Shown here: positions 31,783 through 42,653 of the stretch, piece by piece
Layout: each line of letters starts with the position of its first letter
Position numbering within the stretch: position 1 is the first letter of the stretch
Source: Schizochytrium sp. TIO01
Lineage: Eukaryota; Sar; Bigyra; Thraustochytrida; Thraustochytriidae
Reading direction: 5' to 3'
Length of the DNA: 64,000 bases
Assembly: GCA_004764695.1 (NCBI GenBank)
Contig: SMSO01000033.1
Span: 139,001-203,000 of the forward strand
The notes under the pieces: generated by a model
The model's input: only the letters and a program-made list of their open reading frames with translations
Told to the model about the DNA's origin: nothing
Database searches by the model: none
Position numbers and translations under genes: made by a program

Positions 31783-34598
31783 GTCTGCTAATCTAAGCCA
31801 GCAAGCCAGTGTTATTATCTCCAAATCCTCTCCTGTGCCACAATACTCTCCTACTTGTATGCACAAGCAAACTCTCTACTTGTGTGCCATGAACCATATA
31901 AACCCACAGAGCATTAAAAAAAGGTGTTTTTGTTGTTTCATTTTTTGCCACTCTGGCATGACTTTTTTTGCCCCAACTTGTCTCTTTATCTGAGCCCTTA
32001 TCTTACACTCTTTGATTTACCCGAGGTAAGCTCAATGCCCTTTAAGACATCACAGTATTCATCTTGTCTTTTATCATAGTGCTCTCTGGTTTCCATCTAA
32101 CCTCATCGCAATAGCTGGCTTCTTCTTTTCACTCCCTACCCTTTGATATATCAGGGGTAACTACATGCACTTGAAGAATCACGGAATCATTCACGAAACA
32201 GCTTTCGGCAACAGAACACAACACCAGTCTACTTGAATTCCTCGCCTGTTCTACCGCTTGCACTGTAATTTGCAATGACGAGTAGTAATATTATTCCAAT
32301 GCAAAGTCTAACGGGACATGTTCCATCTGAATAGTTAGTTTCTGTGGTGGTATATTGAGCTTCAGGTTCTATAGAAGGCGGACTAAATAAAAGGTGAAAC
32401 CGTAATGTCCTGTTTGGTGCATTGAAGCAAGCTCCACGCGATTGACAATGCCACACGCCCAGTTTCGGCTAGCTAGTATTGAGATGGGGTGTTGATTTTG
32501 ATCCTGGTACGATGGATGTGTTGAGATGTGGCAACATGGCCAGGTCTGAAGTATTTGATAGCCTTGATAAGCAGACTTTCAGGCATTCGAAGATACTACT
32601 ATCCCATACATGGACTCAGCTCAATATTCTCCACTTCTTGGTATTTCTACAACAAGAGTGCCCCTTGTCACCTCTGGATTTGATTAAATTGCTTCGGTGT
32701 GCCATCCATATCATTTTTTTTAAACATCGAAGAAAACTAATAGATCGCTTGACTTTGTATCATCTTGACCACGCCTAAAACTTCAGCCTTTTCTCGTTGG
32801 TCAACGGCACCTAACCTCTTTTCTGGAACTGTTAGAAAACTTCCGACCGAAAGAATCGAAACCTTCAAGGCGGCTTGAGCGACTTGCCTTCCCAATCGTA
32901 TTACTTGGTGAAGCAATCTTCAAGAGCTCCAAAGTGACAAGTCTGTCTTTCTCAAAGTCACTTGTGACCACGTCGTCATCGACGATACATTCAATGTTTT
33001 CATATTTACTTTTTTTCTATTAAAAAAAGAGATTGGAGACACCCACTGATTTCCTCTTTCCACATTTCAAGTTTCAAACATTTCTGTGTATGTTTTGTGC
33101 TGCAGGAGCGAAGTAATTATGACAAAATATCTGCAGGTTGTCTTCTAGCTCAGCACCGACGGTGTGTGACCTTGATTGTTAAAAAAGCAGAAAATGAAAG
33201 AAATTGCTTGGTACACTCCTTTTGCCGCGAAACACCTGTGGAAGCAAGAGTCCTATTCTTGACTTCTCCCACCAAAAAAATCTTGAAGGTACACAGAAGC
33301 ACTTCGCAGCAGTCTCCCCCTTCATTCCAGAGACGAGCTAGAGCGAAGCCCCAGAACGATCGTTGGATTGCTTACGCCGAGAGTGTTTGCAACTCATATT
33401 GATGTTGCACCCTATTATATATCCTATTGCCTAGTACTATTATCCATTTTTCTTTCTCCCGCGGCTTTAAAAAACGAAACATATTTTTTTTATTTTTTTT
33501 CAAAAAAATAGAAAGAGTCAAAAAATCGCAAGAATCGAGAGAATCAAATGAAGTCTGCATTTCGAGCTCCAGAACCAACATCGGCGCTTCAGAGATAGCC
33601 AGCTCGCTCGCGGTGCTTTTCGTCCTGCTCAAAGCGGGAAGGTTGACTAAATGGGAAGCTCTGAAGATTTTGACTGTACACGGCGTAGGAAACAACATCT
33701 CTGGCGCTAGCAAAACCAGCGGCACGTGTGCGCTCGAGCGAGGGAGCCTTCTTCGCGCGTGCCCCCTGGGCTACCATTATCATTGCTGTTGCTTCTGCCG
33801 TTGCTGCCAACACGAAATCATCGTCCAAAGTGGCTCTTGCCAAAGTCTTCTCTAGAATCCTCACCATCATTCACGTTAAATAAAATTGAGATCTGATGCT
33901 GATTTATGCTATTTGATGCATTGATTCATGATCCCATTTGTCTAAGAAATGTTGATTTGCCACCCCAAAGTTTTCCAGATTCGATCCGATGCTCCATTCA
34001 CCCAGTTGCTTCAGGGCCCGTAAATATTTCGCGAACGAGCTTTGCACACCGACATTAATTGTAGCGCTTTGTTTCCCAAGTTCATCGTACTCTCAAGCCT
34101 CTGATTGAGAACGATGATCGCGGCATTGAATTCGCCGCTGACGAGCTCCAGATCCCTCGCCCGCACCCACTCTAAGATACCCCTAGGCTAAACACGATAG
34201 CCCATAATAATCAAGGTTCACTGATATAGTATTCGCTAAATAGCTGGGGGGTACCTTCAGCAGCGCGTGCACGGCGCGTTTCAAGCGCTAAACCTGAAGC
34301 GCCGAGGTCCTGCGCGAGGGAGTAAGATATACGAAGTGGCCTGCGGACTTTGATCAAACCGCACATCAAGGCGGGCAGGCCCGCGAGTCAAGGCTTCGCA
34401 AGCTGAAAAGGGACCTGCGTCACCTTAGCAAACCCGGGGAGCACCTCCTCGGGTAGATCCCAGATTTAACAATCTTGTGAACCTGAGAACACTCCTTCGC
34501 CCACGTTGGACAAAGTCTCGTCTCTTGCACGTGTAAGCTTTCTAAAGTGATCGCCACTCTAAGGTTATAGGTCGAAGTCCTTGAGGTGGCTTTGTACA
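31783..34598. other. Spacer before the TIR-like/TPR gene
   Basis: Apart from a doubtful small frame at 33589-33870 (minus), no gene is seen. The sequence is T-rich near 31915-32000 and 33480-33510. The last kilobase should hold the promoter of the next gene. Confidence 0.5.
33589..33870 (-). CDS. Doubtful small hypothetical protein (93 residues)
   Basis: This minus-strand frame starts with two Met codons and has mixed, coding-like third-position use, with an Ala-rich, amphipathic N-terminus that could act as an organelle-targeting peptide. No domain is recognised and an overlapping plus-strand frame of 142 codons exists, so it may be chance. It is listed only because its composition is less repeat-like than the other short frames in this spacer. 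Confidence 0.22.
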   Translation of the reverse strand: MMVRILEKTLARATLDDDFVLAATAEATAMIMVAQGARAKKAPSLERTRAAGFASARDVVSYAVYSQNLQSFPFSQPSRFEQDEKHRERAGYL

Positions 34599-36836
34599 AT
34601 GAACACCATGCGGCGGCTCTCAAAGCGGCTATCGGTAGTGCGTAAAGATGTGCTCAGCAATGATGTGATATCATTTCGCGGTGTCTCTATCAATGTGCTA
34701 CAAAACCTTTGCGATGCCCTTCTCAATGAGACTGCGGCACACGGGATCGAGCTTTATGTATGTGAAGAGGATCATGATCGTTTCCGGGTTGGAGATACTT
34801 TGCAGCTGGTCAGCGAGACTGCGAGTTCACCGTCGTTGCTTTCTTTTGTCACCGGCAAGGCTTGGGCAGGGCGTTGGCGCAATGCACAGGGCGAATCAGA
34901 GGATGTTGATTTTCTTGTGAGCAAGTTCAGGAGGAAAGAACGCCGTGAGTGGACTGTAGAGGACGTCAGCGTTTACATTTTGATGCCGCGTACAGAGCTT
35001 CGTCGCGAACGCTTTATTGACACGTTGAACAGAGATGCCCGCGGATCTGCCTTTGACGGCACCTTCGTATGCCAAGCTCACGGCAGTTCTTTTGCGGCGC
35101 TTGTACACGCCCTTGTTGCGCACTTTGAGAACAAGCAAATTCCAGATCGTCACCGTCATGTATGGCTTGATGTAATTAGTGCGAACCAGCACTTGCTGCA
35201 CAATGACAAATCCTCAGATAAATTGCAATTTCTCCTCGAATCCTCACTCCGCCGTGCGATTGATAAATTTGAAGACCGGGTCGTATTTATTGATCACTGG
35301 CATCACGCTCGTCCATTGAAGCGCACATGGTGCATTTGGGAAATGCATGTTATGCGTAGTCGTAGTGGGCCTGGAGCCTTTCATGTGATTGTACCACCCC
35401 AAGTCGAGGCTGATATCCCAGACATGCTTCTACGCGACTTTGACGAAATTCGGTGTGCTTATGAGCCCTTCGATGCCCGTGAAGCTGAAGCTATGAATGA
35501 TCGTGACCAGGACATGATCCAAGCGATTTTCCGCGATGTCCAAGGCGGATACATGGTGGTGAACAGTGGAGTTCTTGGTGTTCTTCGCCTAGCACTGCTT
35601 GAAGTAGTGACTCGTGCTGTGAAGACACGTGTGGAAAAAGAGCTTGGTACTGACTCTCTTGAATCTACAAGTTTACTTACACGACTCGGGATTCTTCTTA
35701 CCGAGGAACAGCTCTATGACCCTGCTATCGAGGCACTTCGCACATCGCTGAGCACCCTGCGAAAGACTTACGGATCTGAAGACCTTCGTGTGGCTCAGGT
35801 TCTTGGCTACATTGGGCACTCCCTTGCAGACCAAGGAAGTCCGAATGATGCATTCAAAGCTCTAAGCTGCTATGAAGAAGAACTCTCCATCTCCCGGAGA
35901 CTCCTGCCTGAAAACCATCCAGATATTGCCACAGTGCTTAACAATCTTGCTTGTCTTCTTGAGGATGTCCAACGATTCGATGAAGCATTGGCATATTATT
36001 TGGAGGCCTTAGACATTCGACGCCAACAACCAGACTCTGGTAGCTCTGAAGAGGAGGCAATTGTTCTTTTAAATATTGGCTCGTTGTATTATCAGAAGGG
36101 TCAGCTTGAAGAGGCCAAGCAATACACCGCAGAGGCTGTGGATATATTCAAGGCTATTGATGAGGGTCATGAGCGCTTACCTGAGGTTTACACTAATCTG
36201 GCCGTGATTCTTCATTCCCAAGGTGATGTCGATGCAGCTATGTCCACCTTACAAAGTGCAGAGGTCTCGGCCCCTGACGCTGACACGCAAGCCGATATCC
36301 AGCTTCTTATGGCCAACATTTTAGATGACGAGGGTAACTACGAGGAGGCATTGAAACTTTACGAGACAGCATATTCAACCCTTGCAGAAAAATATGGTGC
36401 ACGGCATACACGATGCGCAGATGTACTTAACTTTATTGGAGCTTTGTCCCAGGCACGTGGCAAGTTCAAGGATGCTCTTGTACGGTTTGAGGAGGCCCAT
36501 TCCATTCGCGCGGAACTGCTGGGAGAGCAACATCCTGAAACTGCTCAAGTACTCTTCAATATGGCACAGAGTCTTGAGAGTTTGGGACGTATCAACCCGG
36601 CTGTAGAAAAATCTCGTGCGGCCCTTGCAGCATTTAGGTCAGCGTATGGCTCGGAACATCCTGATACAGAAGACGCCAAACGTCAACTAGATCGTTTAGA
36701 GCGCATTGCTCGCGAGCTTGGCGATGATACTTCTGAGTTTGCGCAACCTATGGATATCAAAGGTCGGCTCTATCGTCCTCCTCCTGCTGGAGCACGCCGA
36801 TCTAAGCGCCAGCTTCTTGTACCTCTTCATAATTGA
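34599..36836 (+). CDS. TIR-like domain plus TPR-repeat protein
   Basis: The first ATG is at 34599 (a longer frame would need a TTG start), giving 745 residues. About 150-265 follows TIR order: a strand (GTFVCQAHGSS), a helix, a second strand (HVWLDVISANQH), a loop, a helix (LLESSLRRAI), a strand (RVVFIDHW), then RTWCIWEM and a strand FHVIVPP. The WCxxE motif (W244, C245, E248) aligns with the S-WCLDEL helix of plant TIRs and the catalytic Glu helix of SARM1. About 365-700 carries TPRs of the kinesin-light-chain type, with motifs such as ATVLNNLACLLEDVQRFDEA and AQVLFNMAQSLESLGR. No NB-ARC or other ATPase lies between the two parts. TPRs normally bind partner proteins, and TIR-like domains either scaffold or cleave NAD. 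NADase or immune function is inference. The first 140 residues are unassigned. Confidence 0.82.
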   Translation: MNTMRRLSKRLSVVRKDVLSNDVISFRGVSINVLQNLCDALLNETAAHGIELYVCEEDHDRFRVGDTLQLVSETASSPSLLSFVTGKAWAGRWRNAQGESEDVDFLVSKFRRKERREWTVEDVSVYILMPRTELRRERFIDTLNRDARGSAFDGTFVCQAHGSSFAALVHALVAHFENKQIPDRHRHVWLDVISANQHLLHNDKSSDKLQFLLESSLRRAIDKFEDRVVFIDHWHHARPLKRTWCIWEMHVMRSRSGPGAFHVIVPPQVEADIPDMLLRDFDEIRCAYEPFDAREAEAMNDRDQDMIQAIFRDVQGGYMVVNSGVLGVLRLALLEVVTRAVKTRVEKELGTDSLESTSLLTRLGILLTEEQLYDPAIEALRTSLSTLRKTYGSEDLRVAQVLGYIGHSLADQGSPNDAFKALSCYEEELSISRRLLPENHPDIATVLNNLACLLEDVQRFDEALAYYLEALDIRRQQPDSGSSEEEAIVLLNIGSLYYQKGQLEEAKQYTAEAVDIFKAIDEGHERLPEVYTNLAVILHSQGDVDAAMSTLQSAEVSAPDADTQADIQLLMANILDDEGNYEEALKLYETAYSTLAEKYGARHTRCADVLNFIGALSQARGKFKDALVRFEEAHSIRAELLGEQHPETAQVLFNMAQSLESLGRINPAVEKSRAALAAFRSAYGSEHPDTEDAKRQLDRLERIARELGDDTSEFAQPMDIKGRLYRPPPAGARRSKRQLLVPLHN

Positions 36837-37778
36837 AAGCTTGTGGATACCTTTCTGTAAGTATCATTGACTCGTCTCTATGAGATCAGCTATTCACAAA
36901 CGGTGCAGAAGTACAAGCTGTCTGAATTACCATCAGCGCGTTGTTTAGACACAGCTTTGCTGTTGTCTCTCTTCATACGCACACACAAAGTTCCAAGCTT
37001 CGTTTATTTTCAATTGAAAATTTCGAAGCACTGTCTCCCTCATGAGTTGTTTTTTCTCCCCCTTTCCACTTCTTTTGGTCTGTTGATAATTACGTACGTA
37101 CGAACCTTATGTAGATAGGCTCTCGGCATGATCTTATAGAACACTTTTTTTCTTATTTCTCAAGCTCTACACATAAGCTTATCATGCATTTTGTTTTTAT
37201 ATGCTAATTACGCCCGTTTTCATGATGGCTATGCTCTCTATTATATGAATATCTTCTTGCAAACACCTAAGTATTGCCTGCTGTAATTAATCAGCCTACA
37301 CAGACAATTTTTCTCCTTCAATATGGTTTTGCTAAGATTCTGAATTCACACCAAACAAAACTACAATTTCATATGTTACAAGTCATAGGCAATTCCTATC
37401 TTTATTCCTTCGACTTGAATTAAAACTAAAGTCACAACAAACATTGATGTGGAACAGGCATAGGTTATTGTGAATCACAAATTCTGCGTAACAAATTTGA
37501 TTTTAGGAATCCTCCAATTGCACCCTCAGAAGGCATGGTCCTCCTCCCCCACTGCACCAGACTATTGAGAATCTATGCATCCACCGTATGGTGTCTTGGT
37601 GTTGCTTTACGCTGATTTCTTGCCCCCACGTAGTTTACAATTCGGGAAACGCAATTCGAAGTTTGTCTTTTCATTTCTTTCTAATTTCTTTTCTTTTCTT
37701 CTTTTCGTTCACTCATTCATTCATTTTGTTCACTCATTGGTCCATACCAATTCGGATTCCGTGGACCGTTCAAGCGCG
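36837..37778. other. Spacer and 5' leader of the AAA gene
   Basis: No gene is recognised. The last 200 bases contain TTCT runs and ATTCATTCATT near 37705-37740. They are open in frame with the AAA gene but read as Phe/His/Ser-rich repeats, so I treat them as 5' leader. Confidence 0.55.
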
Positions 37779-40556
37779 ATGCCGGACGTCGGCCTCCTAC
37801 AAGCCGGCTGCGCAGATGCTAGCTGTAAGCTTGTCTATGATCTGGGCAGTGTGGCTTTGGCTCGCGTGAGCCTGGAGCATGAGAACGCCAGCGCCACTGT
37901 TCTCGTTCGTGCTCGATCCTTGCCATGCCATGGCTCCAGTCGCGGTCAAGAGTGTAACTGCGGTCCTCTTCGCTCCATCAGAGCTCTCGATGCCAGTGTT
38001 CGTGTGCCGGAAGGCGCTTGCATCGCTCGAGACCTCGTCGAGACTCTTTTCTCAGATACTCCAGTTACCATAGACGATGCTGTGACCTCCCTGAGAGACG
38101 TAGAAAACACTGCTCCATCTACACCTGTAAAGTCTTCCCGGGGATCCTTGGCATCAAGAACTCCAATCACTTCATCACCAAACATTGCTGCAACTTCATT
38201 GACATCGTTATCGCTATCGCCAATCCCTCCGAAGGATGCACCTTGGCTTCTTGGAATTTATCCTGCAAAACGAAGGGCTCAGATCCCGTCTGCGATGACT
38301 GTGGAGCTTCGCATGATCGATGGAGCTGGCGTTTCGACGAGGTTGCCTCCAGCTTCTACTGTACGCCAACAAGTAGATCATTGGATTCGCACTGGCATGC
38401 CGGTTTTGGAGGGCTGCATTATCAAATCTCCAGCGGGTCTTTCGCTTGATGCCGTTGTAGTGCGAACAGTGCCGGCTAAGACTCTAGTGACTTGCGAATT
38501 TATGACCCGCGTGAGCTTTGACGATCGTTCTGATGAAGAGCTTATTCAGGCTGCCGAGATCGAAGCAACCTCTACAAAGGCGGAGCAAGTTACTGCTGGT
38601 TCTATACAAGATTCCTCTGCGCATTTACTGGAGGCAACAAAAACACAAAAGACGATTACAAATAGTTACGCACAGCAAGGAACATCTTTAATTCAGGAAA
38701 AGTCGTTAACAGCAGTGCCAGAAATGGGTCCTTCGCGCACTTTGTATGAGCTAGTAGTGCTTCCGGTAGCGCATTATAGGCTAGCGAAACATTTAGGTGA
38801 CTTGCACAGCCCACGAGGCATTTTGCTGCACGGACCTTCCGGCACGGGCAAGTCTCGCGCTGCATACGAGGTAGTGGATAGCTTGCAGCAACTTGCTCCG
38901 TGTAAACTAATTATCTTCGATCCGCAGGCCGGCGACTCACCAGAAGAAGGCCTTCGTGACGCCTTCGCTCAAGCAGAGTCCTTTGTAAAACTCAAGAGCA
39001 GCCGTGCCCGAGCTGTCATTCTCGTTGACAATATTGACACAGTGTGCCCTGTTCGTTCACAAGAAAAGGGTGCTGATGACGGATCTGCACGTACCGTGGC
39101 ACAACTTCTTACGCTTATGGATGGTTTGCATGAGGCAGATCGCCGTATTCTTGTTTTAGGCACTACCTCGCGTCCGAACGATATCGATGGTGCTCTTCGT
39201 CGCCCAGGTCGTTTCGAGCGAGAGGTTGCGTTTGCACCGCCAACGCTTGCAGAACGTACTACTCTTTTGCAGAAACTGGCACCATCCGTTGACATCGACA
39301 CCCTGCAAGATATTGCCCGGACTTGTGTGGGCTTTACCGCTGGAGATCTCGACCTTGTGGTCACTCAGGCTCGCCTCCACAACATGCAGCGGAACAAGTA
39401 TCATGTAGACAGTATAAGCCCTTCTTTAGCAACCCCAAGTACCCAGGATCTTGAACTGGAAGATTTTGAGGAAGCCTTACGAGTGGTTGGTCGCGCAGGC
39501 TCACTCCTCCGAAGTGCAGCGCACCAACCTGTAGGCGAGATCACGATCCGCGGTGAAGTAGCTGGTTATGCTCCTGTTAAGCTCGAACTCACTAAGGCAC
39601 TGGACTGGCCGGTGCTTCGTGCAGACGCAATGCGCCGCCTTAATCTGCGACCCCCACGTGGTATTTTGATGCATGGTCCGCCAGGTTGCTCTAAAACAAC
39701 TTTGGCCAGGTCCGTGGCTGCAAAGTCAGGACACGCCTTCTTCACACTTTCAGGCGCAGATGTCTATTCTCCATTTGTTGGTGATGCCGAGCGTACAGTG
39801 CGGGAGGTCTTTGCAAAAGCTCGCTTGGCTCTTCCAGCGGTGGTTTTCCTGGATGAGATTGACGCCTTGGTGGGCAAGCGTGGCATGACACAAGGTGAGG
39901 GCGACGAGGCGAGCTCTGTGCAGTCCCGTGTCCTCTCTACACTTTTGAATGAAATGGATGGTCTTGTGGCTGCCCACGGCCTCTTGGTATTGGCTGCCAC
40001 GAACCGAGTTGATATGGTTGACGCTGCATTATTGCGTCCAGGCCGTTTCGATCGGGTTATCAACGTGCCTCTTCCCGATGCGCATGATAAAAGACTCATT
40101 CTCGCAGAGCACTTGCGTCGCATTCCCTTGAAACTCACCTTAAATTCCGATCACGATCTTGTGGATCAAAACATTGACGATTCTGTTCCCACTCAGATCT
40201 TCACTGTGCCCAATCCGGCAAACCAAGATTCCCACCCACAGAAGCTCCAAGATACCAACACTTCTTCTACTTACTTGTCCGCTGATTCAACACCTGATTC
40301 TTCTGTAACCAGAAACCAGAGTTCCTTTATCTCAGCAGTTGCATCTGAGGCAGCTTTAGATCCCGCACTGGAGTCTGCTCGAGAGGCTTTGTTAGATCGC
40401 GTGGCGTCTCACATGGCAGATCTACCTCTTTCTGGTGCCCAAATTGAAAACATCTGTCGCGAAGCCGCCGTTTTGGCTGTACGTCGTGGTCTTGACGCCG
40501 TTGGCGAGGATTGCCTTGTCACCGCTCTCGACGCCTGCCGCCCTCGCGCAAATTGA
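37779..40556 (+). CDS. Double-AAA ATPase, SPATA5L1/AFG2B-like
   Basis: From the ATG at 37779 the protein has 925 residues. The frame stays open 68 codons upstream to 37575, but that part is microsatellite-derived. AAA domain 1 has Walker A GPSGTGKS (Lys358) and a Walker B that reads ILVDNID, with Asn418 in place of the catalytic Glu, so it may bind but not hydrolyse ATP. Domain 2 has Walker A GPPGCSKT (Lys639), Walker B VVFLDEID (D692, E693) and the pore-region SGADVYSPFVGDAE. The last motif is closest to SPATA5L1/AFG2B, a partner of SPATA5 in a ribosome-maturation complex that extracts factors from pre-60S particles. The insertion near 790-850 is Ser/Thr-rich. The C-terminal four-helix lid ends with SGAQIENICREAAVLAVRR. 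The family call is good; one-to-one orthology is less sure. Confidence 0.87.
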   Translation: MPDVGLLQAGCADASCKLVYDLGSVALARVSLEHENASATVLVRARSLPCHGSSRGQECNCGPLRSIRALDASVRVPEGACIARDLVETLFSDTPVTIDDAVTSLRDVENTAPSTPVKSSRGSLASRTPITSSPNIAATSLTSLSLSPIPPKDAPWLLGIYPAKRRAQIPSAMTVELRMIDGAGVSTRLPPASTVRQQVDHWIRTGMPVLEGCIIKSPAGLSLDAVVVRTVPAKTLVTCEFMTRVSFDDRSDEELIQAAEIEATSTKAEQVTAGSIQDSSAHLLEATKTQKTITNSYAQQGTSLIQEKSLTAVPEMGPSRTLYELVVLPVAHYRLAKHLGDLHSPRGILLHGPSGTGKSRAAYEVVDSLQQLAPCKLIIFDPQAGDSPEEGLRDAFAQAESFVKLKSSRARAVILVDNIDTVCPVRSQEKGADDGSARTVAQLLTLMDGLHEADRRILVLGTTSRPNDIDGALRRPGRFEREVAFAPPTLAERTTLLQKLAPSVDIDTLQDIARTCVGFTAGDLDLVVTQARLHNMQRNKYHVDSISPSLATPSTQDLELEDFEEALRVVGRAGSLLRSAAHQPVGEITIRGEVAGYAPVKLELTKALDWPVLRADAMRRLNLRPPRGILMHGPPGCSKTTLARSVAAKSGHAFFTLSGADVYSPFVGDAERTVREVFAKARLALPAVVFLDEIDALVGKRGMTQGEGDEASSVQSRVLSTLLNEMDGLVAAHGLLVLAATNRVDMVDAALLRPGRFDRVINVPLPDAHDKRLILAEHLRRIPLKLTLNSDHDLVDQNIDDSVPTQIFTVPNPANQDSHPQKLQDTNTSSTYLSADSTPDSSVTRNQSSFISAVASEAALDPALESAREALLDRVASHMADLPLSGAQIENICREAAVLAVRRGLDAVGEDCLVTALDACRPRAN

Positions 40557-41042
40557 TACAAGCAGTGTGAGAACGAAGCAAGACGACAATCGTCATCAAC
40601 AACTATTGAATCGTCAACAAATCAACCCAAAAGAAAGAAACAAACAAACAAACAAACAACTGAAACTCTTCAACATAACAAAAAATACACAATCAAACAA
40701 GGAAGCTTTACCGGGAAACTGAGAAGCACAAAAATCCCAGTCCGTAGCACTACCTTCCTATCTACACTACCTTGAACAAGGTAGAACAAGGAAGGACATA
40801 GCCGCAAAGCCGAGTTATCTTATTTTCGCCGCTCTTTTCTCCTTATTTTTCTCGTCTCGCAGCCGAAGTCAGCAAACACGAAACTCGTGGCCCTTCAGCG
40901 GGAAACCAGCCGCGATAAACCTTCGCCTGGCTCGTATTTTCGGAAAGCCTAGGAGCATCTGCTTCGTTCGCTTCGCCCTAGGTTGCCCTTGTGTCTTCGC
41001 TGAGCTTTTGCAGTTCGTAGACGGGTCGATTCGGGCAGACTC
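40557..41042. other. Spacer between AAA and panB genes
   Basis: No gene is seen. It begins with A-rich sequence, including ACAAACAAACAAACAA near 40640, which is probably the AAA-gene 3' UTR. It ends with the panB leader. Confidence 0.5.
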
Positions 41043-42653
41043 ATGATGAGGAGCGCCGTAGCACTCATGAGCAGCGGCATGGCGACCCGGAGGGCACGTT
41101 CGAGCCTACCGGTGGCTGCGCGAGCGCTCTCAAGTGGTACTGGTGGTGGGAGCAGTAGCAAGCCTAAGCCAACCATCACTGCAGCACCCGCACCGCCACA
41201 CAAAAATATCACCCTGCACTCGTTAGCAGCCAAGACTAACCGTGGAGAGCCTATTACAATGGTGACTGCTTATGACTACCCAAGCGCCGTGCACGTGGAC
41301 AAAGCTGGCATTGACATTCTTCTGGTAAGTTTTATCTTCAGATTCAGTACTTGTAGTTATCTGCATTTCGTGAGAGCCCAAAGGCTCTTAAATCATATGG
41401 CAAAGAGGAGTAGTTTTGGGGTTTGATTGTGTGCCATCGACTTGTCAGAAGGCTTCTACGTGACGAGTTCTCAATACTATGTTGGCATTTAAAGTCGAGA
41501 TCTTCCTTTTCTGTCTGTTTAAGGACATGCCCGAAGAAAGACAAACATGAATAGAACTTTCTGCCCAGTATGTTTGCTAGTCAATGCTAAGATCAAGATC
41601 AAACTTGGCTGTCAGGTCTTTGATGCAAATGCAAGTACTTTTATCCAGAGAAGGAACTGAGTTTACTAACTTAGAATGTGTGTATGGGATAAATATAATG
41701 ATCGGTTTTGCAGGTGGGCGATTCTGTAGGCATGGTAGAACTTGGATATGACACCACACTCCCAGTGACGCTGGACGAGATGATTCATCATGCAAAGGCA
41801 GTCGCACGTGGATGCAGACGCCCGCTGCTTGTCGTAGACATTCCCTTTGGATACTTTGAAGCCTCGCCTCGTCAGGCTGCGGAGAGCGCCATTCGCATCA
41901 TGAAAGAGACAAACTTTGATGCCGTCAAAGTAGAGGGAGGTCGCAAGCGGTTGCCCCAGGTCGAGGCTATTCTTGATTGCGGAATTGCCGTGATGGGTCA
42001 TATTGGTCTCACCCCTCAGAGTTTCTCCAGTCTTGGTGGATTCAAGTAAGTTTCTAAAATCAAAATAAACCCTTTTAGAGGATTCGCTGAGAATATTGGG
42101 CAACGGTATTTCGGATGGCTAATGAGATTGATGGCTTTATTCCCATTTTACCTTAATTTTGTTTCACAGGGCGCAAGGTCGTACTGCCTCAGCTGCATAT
42201 GAGCTGATTAAGGATGCTGAGGCTCTACAGGAGGCTGGATGCTTTGCATGCGTACTTGAGTGTGTCCCAGCTCCTGTAGCCGAGCAGGTTGCCAAGGCAG
42301 TAGATATTCCCATTATCGGCATTGGCGCCGGCCCGTACACAGATGGGCAGGTGCTTGTTTTCCACGATATGCTCGGTATGATGCAACACTACCATCATGC
42401 TGAGTTTACCCCGCAGTTCTGTAAGCAGTATGCCACTGTTGGACACTTGATTCAGGAGGGGCTTGCCGATTACAAACGCGATGTAGAGGAGCGCAAGTTC
42501 CCGACAATGGAATACTCCCCCTACAAAATTGCAGACAAGGAGCTAAAGTTATTTCTTGAGATGGCCGAAAAGCACGAAAAAGACAAGCAGGAGAAGCCTA
42601 AAAGTGGTTCCTCGATTTCCCAGGATGCCGGTGAGGATATTAAGGTGTACTAA
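41043..42653 (+). CDS. panB: Ketopantoate hydroxymethyltransferase, three exons
   Basis: Exons are 41043-41324, 41714-42045 and 42170-42653. Introns of 389 and 124 nt start GTAAGT and end GCAG and ACAG. Splicing joins GIDILL to VGDSVGMV and GGFK to AQGRTAS, giving 365 residues. The enzyme transfers a hydroxymethyl group from methylene-tetrahydrofolate to 2-ketoisovalerate, the first committed step of pantothenate synthesis. Family landmarks are [10 protein letters not shown], the metal-site [24 protein letters not shown], the LECVP glutamate and IIGIGAG. Compared with the 264-residue bacterial enzyme there are about 55 extra N-terminal residues, rich in Arg, Ser and Ala, consistent with a mitochondrial targeting peptide, and a charged C-terminal extension. 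Neither splice junction disturbs a conserved motif. Confidence 0.95.

Noticed and set aside
34581-34598. Six-codon upstream extension of the TIR-like/TPR gene
   Set aside because: It needs a TTG start; ATG codons follow at 34599 and 34608.
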